From Stenogyne calaminthoides (lineage: Eukaryota > Streptophyta > Magnoliopsida > Lamiales > Lamiaceae), in the NCBI GenBank assembly GCA_037126765.1, contig JBBCBC010000019.1, forward strand, positions 25,876,222-25,940,221: 64,000 bases of DNA. The letters are read 5' to 3'. This document shows positions 21,945-32,499 of this stretch, in pieces. The notes beneath the pieces are model-generated. The model did no database searches. It was not told the origin of the DNA and was given only the letters and a program-made list of their open reading frames with translations. Each line of letters starts with the position of its first letter. The stretch's first letter is position 1. The position numbers were made by a program, and so were the translations under genes.

Positions 21945-22448
21945 CAAAGCACACACTTATTTCTCTTTTAGTAGCTTAAATAAGCTCTCATAAGCTATAA
22001 GTTATAAGTTTCAAAGATGATGCTTTTAGTAGCTTATTAGTCTTTTTTTAAAAAAACTTTTAATTTTTTTTGCAAACACTATGAATTTTTTTTTTTAATT
22101 TTCTTACAAACACTATCAACTTATACTATTAATCACTTTTCCTTAATCACTAATTTTAATCACTTCTTTAAAATCATAAATTTTTGCAAACACCCCCATA
22201 GGTGAATAATATATAGAAACATCGAGTTTTCATATAAAAAATTGAATATATAAGTAGATTTTGTATAAGACCATCTCACATTAAAGCGAAGCATTATTTA
22301 AATATGATATTTTAATATTTTATGTGAAAAGAATATTAATTTATGAGACTGTCATAGTATATTTCTGGTGCTATGGCAAAACAAGTTTCACTTTGAAGTT
22401 GCAAAAATTTCAATTGAATTTTAAAGTGATATGTTTTATTAAAATTGA

Positions 22449-22660
22449 TACTCCCTCCGTCCCATGAGAATTTAAACATTAAAAATAACACGTAAATCAA
22501 GTAAAGTGAATTTTAATGGGTTTGAGTGAAAAAAAATAAGAATATTGTGAGTGTATTTATATTATATTTATTTATATTTTGAGAATGTGAGTACAATTTT
22601 GTCGAAGAGTGATATTTTCTTCTAATTACAATTTACACGTAACATGTCCCGTGCCCAAAC
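22449..22660. mobile_element. Stowaway-like MITE fragment
   Basis: TACTCCCTCCGTCCCATGAG at 22451 is a good Stowaway left terminus. A matching right terminus was not found, so it is a truncated copy. A second weaker left end (CCCTCCCTGTCC) is near 22846. Confidence 0.5.
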
Positions 22661-25658
22661 GGGCCAAACCTGACTTTTCCAATTTAAATAATAATAAAAA
22701 AATCAGAGCCGGCAATAATAAAAGGGCCTACGATTGTACGTGAAATGTTATACTAGCTTCCTCGCCATCCACTAATTAATTCTTTACTATGGTACTATGT
22801 GGTTCACTTTTTTCTTTTCCTTTCGAAAGAAAGAGAGGTGTACCCTCCCTGTCCTACAGCAATAAAAGACTTTTTTTTTCACAAAAGAAATAAATGGTGA
22901 TGGATGAGATGGACCTGAAAATGGAAAAATGTGAATAAGGGTACTTCAATAAATAATAATATGTATTTGGTTAGAGATTTAAAAAAATAGGATGAACGAA
23001 ATTTTATGTTAAATAAAAATTAAAGTTGCATTATTTTTAATTAGTGGGATAATTAGGTGAACAAAAATTGTAAGAAGATAATGGATTAATATAAGAAACA
23101 TATGAGAGAGAATGAGTTGGTGTAAAAAATAGTTTTTTAATAATAGTGGTATAGGTGTATAATAGAGATGAATGTGTATCAATTTAGATGGGGGATGTGA
23201 TGTACAAATCCAAAATTGACTTGGGATGGGGATGTGCCACATATAGGATGTCACCATCCCTTTCCAAGCACCACCTTATGACATGCTTATTTTGGGATTT
23301 AGGTGGGCAGGAGAATTCATGATTTCGAGATCTTGTGAATTTGAAATTCCTGATAAATAGTAAAATGTGTGTTTATTTTGAGATAATTGTAGGGAAATTT
23401 TTGCTTTTTTTATGTCAAATTAATGGTTAAAGTGATTGATGTTATATTATTACATTGAAATTGATCAATTAGGTGAGAGAGTTATATGAAAGTGAATAAA
23501 GTGTGTTGTATCAGAAAGAATAATAATAAATTTATAGATATATTTTAGGCGTGAATTGAGTTTGGACTTTGAAAATCAGACTTCAAATCTCCAACTACAA
23601 AATCCTAAGACCGTATAAGTGAGTTCCGAAACAAATATACACTTAGGATAGGTTTGTTTTAGGATGTAGGGGATTAGGAAGAAATTAATGTAAAAAAAAT
23701 GAATTTAACTTTTGTGTATGTATGGTAAAATTTAGTAGGGTTGAATGGAGAAAAAGAAATAGTGAAAGAGTAAGTGACAGTAGGACTATTATATTCTGGA
23801 AAGTTAATGTGTGTGATATTGACAAAAACTATGAGATATATGGGTATTGTAGGTTAGAATTTTGATGGATTTTAAAATTTAGTTTTTACAAACCTAGCTA
23901 CAAACAAACATGCATTATAAGTTATGATTTTAAAAATAAAATCTTGTAAACTTGAAACGAACATACCCTTAAAAACTTCATCCGTTCTATATTAATTTGA
24001 ATATAATTAATATTGGAAACAAAAAATATGGAAGTAGAATAATGAGAAAATTTTGAGGAATAATTCCATAAATTTTTGAACTATGTAAAAATGTAAATAA
24101 ATTATATTTTAAGAAAAATGTATATATAAATTTGTGTGGATTTTGGGACACAAAAATACTATATATTTTAAGTAAATATATAAATTATTGTATTATTAGT
24201 ATATACTTTTGTTGTAATTTGTATAATATATATATATACCAAGTTATTTTGGGACACCAAAATATATATATATACCTGAGCAATCTTGAAACTACCAAAT
24301 AGTGCGATAGTTATAGTATATATATATTTTTATTTTATATCATGTACAGAAACTATCTTATAGTATTATTAAACAAAGTATTATATACTTTGTTGTACAC
24401 CTATCTATATAAAAATATATATATAAATAAAATGTTGATTTTTAGGTGAAAAAAAATAATTTTTTTAAAATAGAACACCTTCCCAATATAAATGTATTCG
24501 ATGTGTGAGTTCTCTTCTCCTAATAAGTCCAAAGCCATGACATGACCCGACCCGACCCGACCACCTTCTTTTCTTCCCCCGTAAACACAGTTGGATGAAT
24601 GGATCATAAACCCAACACTTTTTTTTTCCCTACATCTCATGAATGGATCATGCTTTTTTACTTTTTTTTTTTCATTATTGTATGTTCTTCATTTTTATTC
24701 CAATTTTTGTAGCATTTAATTTTCGTACTATTTCTTGATTGCGCGTTCTCCCTCTAGAAAACATGCTAACTATACATATATATATATATATATATGTGTG
24801 AGTCTATAGTCAATACGAAAAGTGGTGGTTAATTTTAGTAAATAAATCTTTAATCTTTTTTTCCATTTGGTGGAAGATAAGGCTAATTGATGCTGGATTC
24901 TGAAAATAGAGAGCTTCATTATTAATTTATAAAAAATTCTTGTATGCATAACTCGTATTAGTACTATTCAATTAGTGTGTTTTTTTCTTAAGAATATTAT
25001 TTATTTTTATTAAATAATAGTATTAATTAGTTTAACTGAACAATATTTTTTCACTTTCACTTAACAATATTGGTGGGGTTCATTGAACAGTGTTAATTAT
25101 TTTCGGTGAACAGATTTATTTGTATTCATTGAACAATATTAATCAATCAACATTAGTATTGATTTTCATTAAACAATATAAATTATTTTTATGGAATAAT
25201 ATTAATTAGTTCTTGACAACGAATTTAGATCTTGTGTTATACAACATCGTGCCGTGCTATGCAATAAACCCGTACGCATCTATAATATATTTAAATTTAG
25301 TACAGAATAAGATTGCACTACTCAACTAAAAAATACAATATAGACCCGCATGGATCTACCGCACAGTATGACACACGATCCAAACCCATTGACAACCGTT
25401 ACTCTTTAATTATATATTTATTTATTTATTTTGTGTGTGCCCCTGATACTGAAATAGGGTTGTTTAGTTTGAAAACCATGGATCTGATTTTGCTGACATC
25501 ATAGTGTGTTTTTTTCCCACTGGTTCAGCAAAAAGATTCCAACCTTCTTTTTAAATTTCACCCTTCAATCTCTTCACACGCACGATTGCAAACATGTTTG
25601 TAAAATCTTGGAGATGGAATTTATGGATCCATGTATACATACACATATAGATACAGTC
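22661..25658. other. AT-rich DNA upstream of MIR172
   Basis: About 3 kb with no coding signal. It holds (TA)n runs near 24225, 24265 and 24774-24796, and a short GACCC tandem at 24544-24562. The 5' flank of the MIR172 hairpin, and so probably its promoter and transcript start, lies at the right end. A TATATATTT box at 25410-25418 is the nearest TATA-like candidate. Confidence 0.5.
25410..25418 (+). promoter_or_regulatory. Candidate TATA box for MIR172
   Basis: TTATATATT lies about 250 bp upstream of the hairpin. Plant pri-miRNAs are pol II transcripts with TATA boxes and starts commonly within a few hundred bp of the stem-loop. In DNA this AT-rich such motifs are frequent by chance, so support is weak. 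Confidence 0.22.
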
Positions 25659-25671
25659 GTTTATTTCTGGT

Positions 25672-25692
25672 GCAGCATCTTCAAGATTCACA
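25672..25692 (+). ncRNA. MIR172: miR172* (passenger strand)
   Basis: Starts GCAGCATCTTCAAG and ends ATTCACA. It pairs with the mature strand at 17 of 19 positions (mismatches at star positions 9 and 19), leaving 2-nt 3' overhangs at both ends, the signature of a Dicer product. Confidence 0.9.
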
Positions 25693-25762
25693 TGCAACAA
25701 AAGCTATCTTGGTGGCCTCTCTCTCTCTCTTCTTTCTCTCTCTTCACCAAAGCTATGTGGTG

Positions 25763-25783
25763 AGAATCTTGATGATGCTGCAT
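25763..25783 (+). ncRNA. MIR172: mature miR172 (a/b type)
   Basis: 21 nt starting AGAATCTTGATG and ending ATGCTGCAT, matching the conserved miR172a/b sequence without a difference. 5' A and 21-nt length suit ARGONAUTE1 loading. The known target site is in AP2/TOE-type mRNAs, none of which is in this window. Confidence 0.95.
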
Positions 25784-26143
25784 TGGCAATAAACCACTAC
25801 AAAAGCTCTAAAATTATTTTGTAGCTTCAATTTGTATGATTTTACCAGGTGGGACTTTGGTATTTTAATTGTGGGAACTCAATATTTAATTTGTTGTTAT
25901 TTGTTTAAATTTTTTGGGCTTGATATCAATGACATTTTTTCAACTTGCAATTTGTAAAAAAAAAAATATTATTCGACTGCAAATACGAAATTGATCAATT
26001 ACTATAATTTAAACTCTAGTTTTTATGGTTTTTCTCCGGTCAATTTGTACGATTTTACTAGGTGGGAGTTAATTTTGTATTTTGTGGGAAAATATTTTAC
26101 TATTTCTTGATCTCTCTCCCTCTGTGCACTACAAGAAAAAAAA

Positions 26144-27606
26144 GGGATTTAAATTGATTTGGTCCCGTAATTTTGCACTTTTATTGAAAAGGTCCCGTAT
26201 ATATCACATATTTTAATTTAATCTCGTATGTATTTAATTTGTGTCGATTTAGTCCCAAATCGCCGGAGACCGGTCAAACTAGCCAAAAACGACGTCGTTT
26301 TTGGGGTGTGTGATACACGCGCCCCTAATTTCGATCGAGAAACGCTGACTGACATCGATTTTGGACACGTGGCGCGCCACCTGTGTATTATACCGATTTA
26401 AAAAAATAAAAAACGAAAATAAAAATAACACATCATTAAATAATAATAAAATAAATCAAAATTAAAATAAATATATATTCAAATTTCAGATTTAATTTTA
26501 AATAAAAAAAATAAAAAATCTTTAAAATAAAAATAAAATCACATTTAAAGTAACCAAATGAAAATTAAAATAAAACCCTTCTCATCATCTTCTTCACGTT
26601 TGCAACAGGATGAAGATGATTTATGAAGAATTTGTTATTTAATTTTGTTCGAATTAGAAAACTAGAATGAAATTTGATGAAGAATAAGAAGAAACAAACA
26701 CTTTGGCTAATTGATTGTGAGGTGAAATTGTACAGATAAGGTTTAAGGTTTAAAATTTAGATCCAGGATAATCAATTTCATAAGACAGAAATCCATCAAC
26801 AACAGGGCATATCGGGTCACCGGATTTCAAATCTAGATCGAAAAAAAAAATACTCGGTGGATATGTACTCAAGCGACCCGGTCTCCTCCACCTTACTGTT
26901 CGGGTTGGGGAGGAGCCACGACGCCTCCTCCTCGGCGGCAGACGTAGGCTTTGCCGGTGAAGGCGGCTCACAGACCTCACAGATCCAGACGCGCGGCGCG
27001 ACGCGAACTTGTTGTCGGCGTGGATTTTAGGGTTACGGGCTACACAGAGAAGGCGAAGATGGTAGCCGGCGTCGCTTTGCAAGAGTCGCAGGGCTTCGCC
27101 GTTAAGCTTCAGGTTTCGGCGTTTCGCCCCATTTTCTTGTGGCAGACGTGAAGAAGATGATGAGGTGGGTTTTATTTTTTGTTTTAATTTTAATTTTGTT
27201 TTAATTTAAATGTGATTTTGTTTTTCATTTAATTTTATTTTTTATTTTATTTTATTGTATTCTGTAATTTTAATATATATTTAATTTAAATTTGATTTAT
27301 TTTATTTCTAATTAATGATGTGTAATTTTTATTTTCGTTTTTCATTTTTTTTAATCGATAAAATACACATATGCAGTGTCAAGTGTCCAAATCGATGCAA
27401 GTCAGCATTTCCGGCCAGAAATTAGGGGCACGTGTGATACGCGCCACTAAAATGACGCCGTTTTAGTGTAGTTTGACCGGTCTCCGGCGTCTTAGGACTA
27501 AATCGGCACAAATTGAAAACATACGGGATTAAATTGAAACATGTGATATATACTGGACCATTTCAATAAAGGTCCAAAGTTATGGGACCAAATCGATTTA
27601 AATCCC
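26144..27606. mobile_element. MULE-like element with ~470-bp inverted arms and a GC-rich core
   Basis: GGGATTTAAATTGATTTGG at 26144 is inverted at the other end (CAAATCGATTTAAATCCC, ending 27606). Similarity continues, imperfectly, through about 26144-26610 and 27135-27606, including the blocks GCCGGAGACCGGTCAAACTA and CCCTTCTCATCATCTTC. Such long terminal arms are typical of Mutator-like elements. Flanks GAAAAAAAA and AAAATAAAA could be a 9-bp target duplication but are low complexity. No transposase frame is present. The centre has a different, GC-rich composition. Confidence 0.72.
26611..27134 (-). other. GC-rich insert between the arms, possible captured host fragment
   Basis: The central ~520 bp is much more GC-rich (about 26870-27130) than the arms and is not part of the inverted repeat. 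The minus frame 26750-27082 (110 codons) is Arg/Ser-rich and I recognise no domain. Mutator-like elements often carry host gene fragments (Pack-MULEs), which would explain this, but the parent gene was not identified. Confidence 0.4.
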
Positions 27607-28007
27607 AAAATAAAAGGTCCATGCTTATAAAATTTCCAACGTAAATAATTTCATCATTTAATAGTGAGAATTGCATACGACTTGTCTACAAAATTTTCTA
27701 ATCGTATAAATATTTTCATTCCTCAAATTACCTACAAACAATTTGCTCAGGAAATGTTATTTATAGGTAAATATGTTTGCATATCATTTCTAAATTACAA
27801 ATATACTTGTCTAGAAAATGTAAATTGACTAGATAATTTGTTTATCTATAAAAATTATAAATGTGTAGGCAATTAGTTTGTAAGTAATTTATCTGTCTAC
27901 TAAAATTTTAAAAATTCATAAGCAAATCATATATCATCCTCTCTATTTAAGGATCGAATTAATTTTGTTGAAAAAATTCTTATTCAGTTATTTATTTTAT
28001 TGTAGTG

Positions 28008-30187
28008 GCGGATGTATATGCAACTCTTTATGTTAATTTTTGAATAAGTTTCTTGTTCACTTAGTACACCGTACAACTCAAATATATTTTTAAAGAGTAT
28101 TAAATATTTTTATTGAACTAATTATTCAATAAAAACAATTGATAATATTTAAAAATTTAGTTAAATTGCACAATGAACCCGTTGCATATAATTATTTCTT
28201 CTATGGTACACGTTGGACACTTTAAGATGTTTTAATGTACAACAAATTAAGCATGAAGTTCAGCACCCAAGCCCAAACTAACCAAAACAACAAGAGTTCG
28301 TGTTAATTTTGATTTTGTGCAGGCAGGACAGGCTCCTTGGAGTCCGACAGGATTGACTAGTGACGGAACTTCTCTGCATATTATTCTCTTGCATTTCTTT
28401 TTTTAATAATGTCATCTGAAATCACAAGTTTTTCATATCAAAAGTTTACCACAAAAGGGGGGATGGTGAGTTTACCATTTTCATTTATTCCCATTTTCTC
28501 ATCAGTAAAAATTCTTGTACCTCGAAACTCTTGACTAGTCAGAGGTGATCCAGAAAAATAATTAACAGAATTTATTATATCAATTTAAATGCATATACCT
28601 TTCAAAGAAAAGTCAATATAGATGCATATAATAGGAGAAAGCCAAATACTTTTTTTTTTTTTGATTGGTAGGAGAAAGCCAAATTTTAACACTTAAATAA
28701 TAATTAACTCAACGTATATATATAGCTCATAGAACTTTGGTGGAGATTCAAAAGAATCTTGGATTATTTTATGAGCATTTTAGCAAGTGGTGTGCTTATA
28801 TGTATATTTGTGAGCCATTTAGAGACTGTTAAAATTAATCCATTAGGTAGACAAATGAAAAATTAAATCAAATTAATGATTAGGGGATGTTTTCAATTCA
28901 TACTCAATAGTGAAAATCAGTTCAAAAAATAAAATATTTATCAGTGGACATCTTTAAAAAAGTGATTTTGGCCTATTAAGAGCATGATTTAGAACATAAT
29001 TCAAAGGCTAGAAGTATTTTTTTTTAAAAAAAAATTGGGTCACATTAGCTTAAAAAATTAAACACTTCTATTGTGTTTACTAGAGGTTCAAAACATGCTC
29101 TAGTTAGAGTTTACAAACAACCCCTGAAAATAGATTGAGAAATCCTTGTATACACTAATTGCACCCCGTGCAACTATTTATTTTTACGTTTACATTAAAT
29201 TATTATTTTCACTAAATTGTATCAGTTGTTTTTAGTGAATCAATATTCTTTATATTCATTGAATAGTGTCATTTGTTCAGTATTAGTGATTTTCACTAAA
29301 CAATTAATCTTATTTTTCTATTGAACTGTATCAGTTGCACCAATTGTGTGAAATTGGTCCACACAAGTGTCATATGGTAATTTCCTTGAAAATTGCAAGG
29401 TTCCATGGTAAGAAACATGATGGTTATAATGTATGACTGCCATGGCTGGTTTCTTATTTTCCAGAGAATAGTTGATCAACATCTGCTGTTGTGGGGGATG
29501 CATCTGACCTACAAATATAATCTTACAACTTGGCAAATTGATGACTACTTTTTCTCATTACTAGGCCTACCTTCACATAATAATTACAAGCTAGGGCTTT
29601 CCAAAATCTCTCCTTTTCCAATTTATGGCCATTTATTGCAAGAGGGCATTTTCCAATTAATTATGGCAATTTATTACAAGAGGACTTGCATAATTAAATT
29701 TCATCTCCTCTTGAAGCTTTTCTAAGGTTGAATAATTCAAGTAGTGCTAAAAATAAATTGATCTTTAGTGATAGTAATCCTCTCATTATTATTTTTATAA
29801 TTAAAAGTCTGTAATGACAGAAAGTCATCTTCATTCAATTAGTGACAAAAAAGTTATTAATAACAAGAAACAATCTCTAATTAGTGACAATTGAATATGA
29901 TTTTTTGTCATTAAAAACTTTTAGGCTTTGGCTAGAAAAACAAATGACAGAATTTTTGTTATTAAATATCAAATTTGTTATAATATGATTACATTGATTA
30001 GAGCAATATTATCTACGTCGTGAGATAATAAGTTCGAATCATTATTTGATCCACGAAAAAAATATTCCACATTGATAACTATATAAAGATCTAATTTTTA
30101 TATATGTTTTTGGTTGGTACTTCACCTTTAGGGATCATTATTATTTTGATCTTAATTCCCTTTGCTTGAATTTGTTTTTTCTATAGA
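28008..30187. other. AT-rich intergenic DNA, no gene recognised
   Basis: Two kilobases without a recognisable gene. Open frames such as 29393-29725 (110 codons) are isolated and lack homology that I know of. A T-run near 28645 and short AT repeats are the only structure seen. Confidence 0.5.
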
Positions 30188-30423
30188 GTGAGTCTTATGT
30201 GTATCATGTGAACCATGCACTCCATTGTGTATTTTAAAATCATGCAACTTGTTATAATGAAATATGCAATTTATTTACGTTAAATCATGCAACTTAATTG
30301 TTTCCCATATTAATAATTACATGGTTCAATATAAATAAGTTGCATATTTTAGTGCCACGATATTGCATGATTCTATTATACACTATGGAGTACACGATGC
30401 ACCTGATGCATACAAGACTTAGT
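30188..30423. mobile_element. Foldback MITE (~236 bp)
   Basis: GAGTCTTATGTGTATCATGTG at the left pairs with GATGCATACAAGACTTAG at the right. Internal blocks CACTCCATTGTGTAT and ATACACTATGGAGTACAC, and AAATCATGCAAC and ATTGCATGATT, also pair, so most of the element folds on itself. No coding capacity. Confidence 0.7.
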
Positions 30424-31737
30424 CATTTCTATATATTCTATATGTGCTAGTTAAGTCTTCCAGTTAATTTTATTTTTAAAGCAGTCTTCATGTTAAATTG
30501 CATCATGGTATTCATTGTAGTAAGTAAAAGTATTATTCTACTCATATCATTTGTCTTTTTAGTGAAGACTTTTGTCTCAAAATAATTGTCATTTTACACT
30601 ATTTAAAAAAAATTAGATGTCATATACTCGAATTTTGTTATTATATTTAATTTTATAATAATATACATTAAATTATTATGTAGGTAAATAAAAAAATAAA
30701 AACGACATGTTACACACATATTTATTGTTATTTAATATTTTTAAAATTTTGGGTGAAATATATTCTTAAATGGAAAATAAAATGAGAGTACTATTAGTTG
30801 GTTTACCAACATTATAGCTAAGATAAAAATTTGTATGCAATATTGCATATCAGCCATATGTGCAATTACAAGTTAATTGAGTTTTTTCTTATTTTTTTCG
30901 TGGGTCAATCATTCTAGTCCGGGTTAGACAATTTTCGGTCCGGGTCGCACGGGTCAATTTCCCAGCCTTTCTAATTTCCCCTCTTTCACGAGTTTTAGCA
31001 AACCGCCGCCGCTGTCCTCAACTTCAAGTACAGTCTTTCCTCAATCTTGAAATATATAGCAAGGTCACGATTCAAGGTAATTAGGGCACGATGCTATTTG
31101 TTCTACTTTTCTTAGAGTTTCTTTCTACCATGGCCTGTTCTTGTTTTGGTAAGAATGATGGTTTTGTGAATTTTCTTTTTTGTTTTTTGTTCGGTTGGTT
31201 TTGCTGAATTTTCTAGCTATGATGTATGGATCTTAATTGTGCAATGATTAAGGTCTGTTAGTGCTTATGATTTTTATCCCAAAGACATGTTCTTCAATTG
31301 CCTACCAAGTGTTTGTTGATTTGACTATGTGGACTCTACATCTAATTTTTTGCAATGTTGACATTACGGTGAGAGTTATCCATAATTTGCCTTCAGGTAG
31401 AGATTTTGATTGAGTTATTTGTATAATATAAATTCTACATGTAAGAGGATATTAAAAGGATGAAGCAAATGGGGTTTGTTCATGTGGTGACAATTGAAGG
31501 CAAGTTTTTGAGGCTGAAAATGTGTTCAACTTGAGAGAAATTAGAGAGAGAAGCAAAATAGAATTCTTGAATATCAGCTCCTTCTTTCTTTGCTAATCCA
31601 TTTGAAGCTATCATTTTGTTCCCCTGTTTCGCACTCCACATGGCTGCAAACCACAACATAACTTTTAAACCCCATGATATATCTTTGATGAATTATGAGA
31701 GTTGTTTGCAATAGTATCTCTTATAAGGCACACAAAA
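30424..31737. other. Intergenic DNA with a possible gene 5'-end remnant (30960-31520)
   Basis: Near 30960-31080 composition rises in GC (GCAAACCGCCGCCGCTGTCC) and ends in AAG|GTAATT, a plausible splice donor. A pyrimidine-rich stretch and TTGCCTTCAG|GTAG near 31394 could be an acceptor, followed by a short open frame from an ATG near 31460 that stops after about 25 codons. This would fit the first exon or 5' UTR of a broken gene, but no protein family is recognisable. Confidence 0.3.
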
Positions 31738-32290
31738 TTACATTAAAAAAATAATATAGCGTCTTTGTTCATATAGTAATACACTTTTTGTTCATGTAGT
31801 AACAAATTTTAGTCTTATAGTAACACGCATAAAAATTACATTAAAGAAATAATATCTCTTTTGTTCAAGCAGTAACACACTTTTGTTCATATAGTAACAC
31901 ATTTTTAGTCATGTTGTAACACGCAAAATATTACATTCAAAGAATAGTATCGCGTCTTTTGTTCATGTAGTAACACACTTTTATTCATGTAGTAACACAC
32001 AAAAAATTACGTTCAAAGAATAGTATTGCAATTTTTGTTCATGTAGTAACACACTTTTAGTCATGTAGTAACACACAAAAAATTACATTAAAAGAATAGT
32101 ATCGCACCGTTTTATTCATGTAGTAACACACTTTTTGTTCATATAGTAACACACAAAAGTTATAATAAAAGAAATAATATCGCGTATTTATTTATGTAGT
32201 AACACAGTTTTGCTAATGTAATAATACACTTTTGTTCATATAGTAACATTAAAAGAATTAAAATAAAGACAAAAAAAAAATAGTATCACA
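31738..32290. repeat. Minisatellite, ~75-98-bp imperfect units
   Basis: Units begin ATTACATTAAAAGAATAGTAT at about 31738, 31836, 31931, 32006, 32081 and 32159. Each contains two or three copies of the submotif TTCATGTAGTAACACAC. Spacing is 98, 95, 75, 75 and 78 bp, the longer units having an extra submotif. The left breakpoint of the tandem duplication (32141) lies in the last units. Confidence 0.85.
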
Positions 32291-32423
32291 CTTTTATTGA
32301 TGTGGTAACATAAAAAAAATTAAATATAAAAATAACAGTAAAAATATTAAATAAAATAACAGTTTGTAAGAAATACAGTGAAAATGTTAAATAAAAAATA
32401 GTAAAAATATTTTGTTGTCAAAT

Positions 32424-32482
32424 GGATTCGAACTTGAGACCCTCTACCTCAAAAAGTATAAGTTAACCATTAGACTACACTA
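32424..32482 (-). other. tRNA-like pol III promoter boxes (copy 1)
   Basis: On the minus strand TAGTCTAATGGTTA (A-box-like) is followed after ~45 nt by GTTCGAATCC (B box). Spacing and motifs fit a tRNA or tRNA-derived SINE, but the acceptor and T stems do not pair well, so it is a degraded remnant. It is repeated at 45304-45362 in copy 2. Confidence 0.45.
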
Positions 32483-32499
32483 TTGAATTGATAAAAATA

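Larger units (their letters stand above)
25659..25794 (+). ncRNA. MIR172: microRNA172 precursor hairpin
   Basis: The stem-loop runs from GTTTATT (25659-25665) to the complementary AATAAAC (25788-25794), 136 nt. The 3' arm carries a 21-mer identical, from memory, to miR172a/b, and the 5' arm the matching star strand. Further stem pairs are AGCT/AGCT and TTGGTG/CACCAA below a CT-rich loop (about 25716-25740). miR172 represses AP2-like transcription factors and so promotes the juvenile-to-adult change, flowering and floral organ identity; the precursor is cut by DICER-LIKE1 in the nucleus. The overlapping 85-codon frame 25506-25763 is incidental. The processed transcript ends are not visible. 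Confidence 0.95.
26127..28007. mobile_element. Possible CACTA-type element containing the MULE-like element
   Basis: CACTACAAGAAAA at 26127 and TTATTGTAGTG ending at 28007 are inverted ends with the CACTA signature. The flanking 3-mers GTG and GCG differ by one base, so a target duplication is not proven. The only long interior sequence is the nested element 26144-27606 and about 400 bp of AT-rich DNA. No transposase. Confidence 0.4.

Noticed and set aside
25506..25763. 85-codon open frame overlapping the MIR172 hairpin
   Set aside because: Ends in the stem and has low complexity from the CT loop. A microRNA-encoded peptide cannot be ruled out but nothing supports it.
26951..27151. 66-codon plus-strand frame in the MULE core
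   Set aside because: Lies opposite the 110-codon minus frame and in the same GC-rich block; neither has a known domain, so no coding gene is called.
29393..29725. 110-codon open frame in AT-rich DNA
   Set aside because: Isolated, no domain or splice context recognised and a complementary-strand frame overlaps; compatible with chance.
31738..32290. Regularly spaced repeats as a CRISPR-like array
   Set aside because: Units are 75-98 bp, imperfect, without fixed repeat/spacer alternation, in a plant genome with mobile elements around. It is a minisatellite.
32424..32482. Functional tRNA gene
   Set aside because: A/B boxes are present but acceptor and T stems do not pair, so it is called only a tRNA-like remnant.
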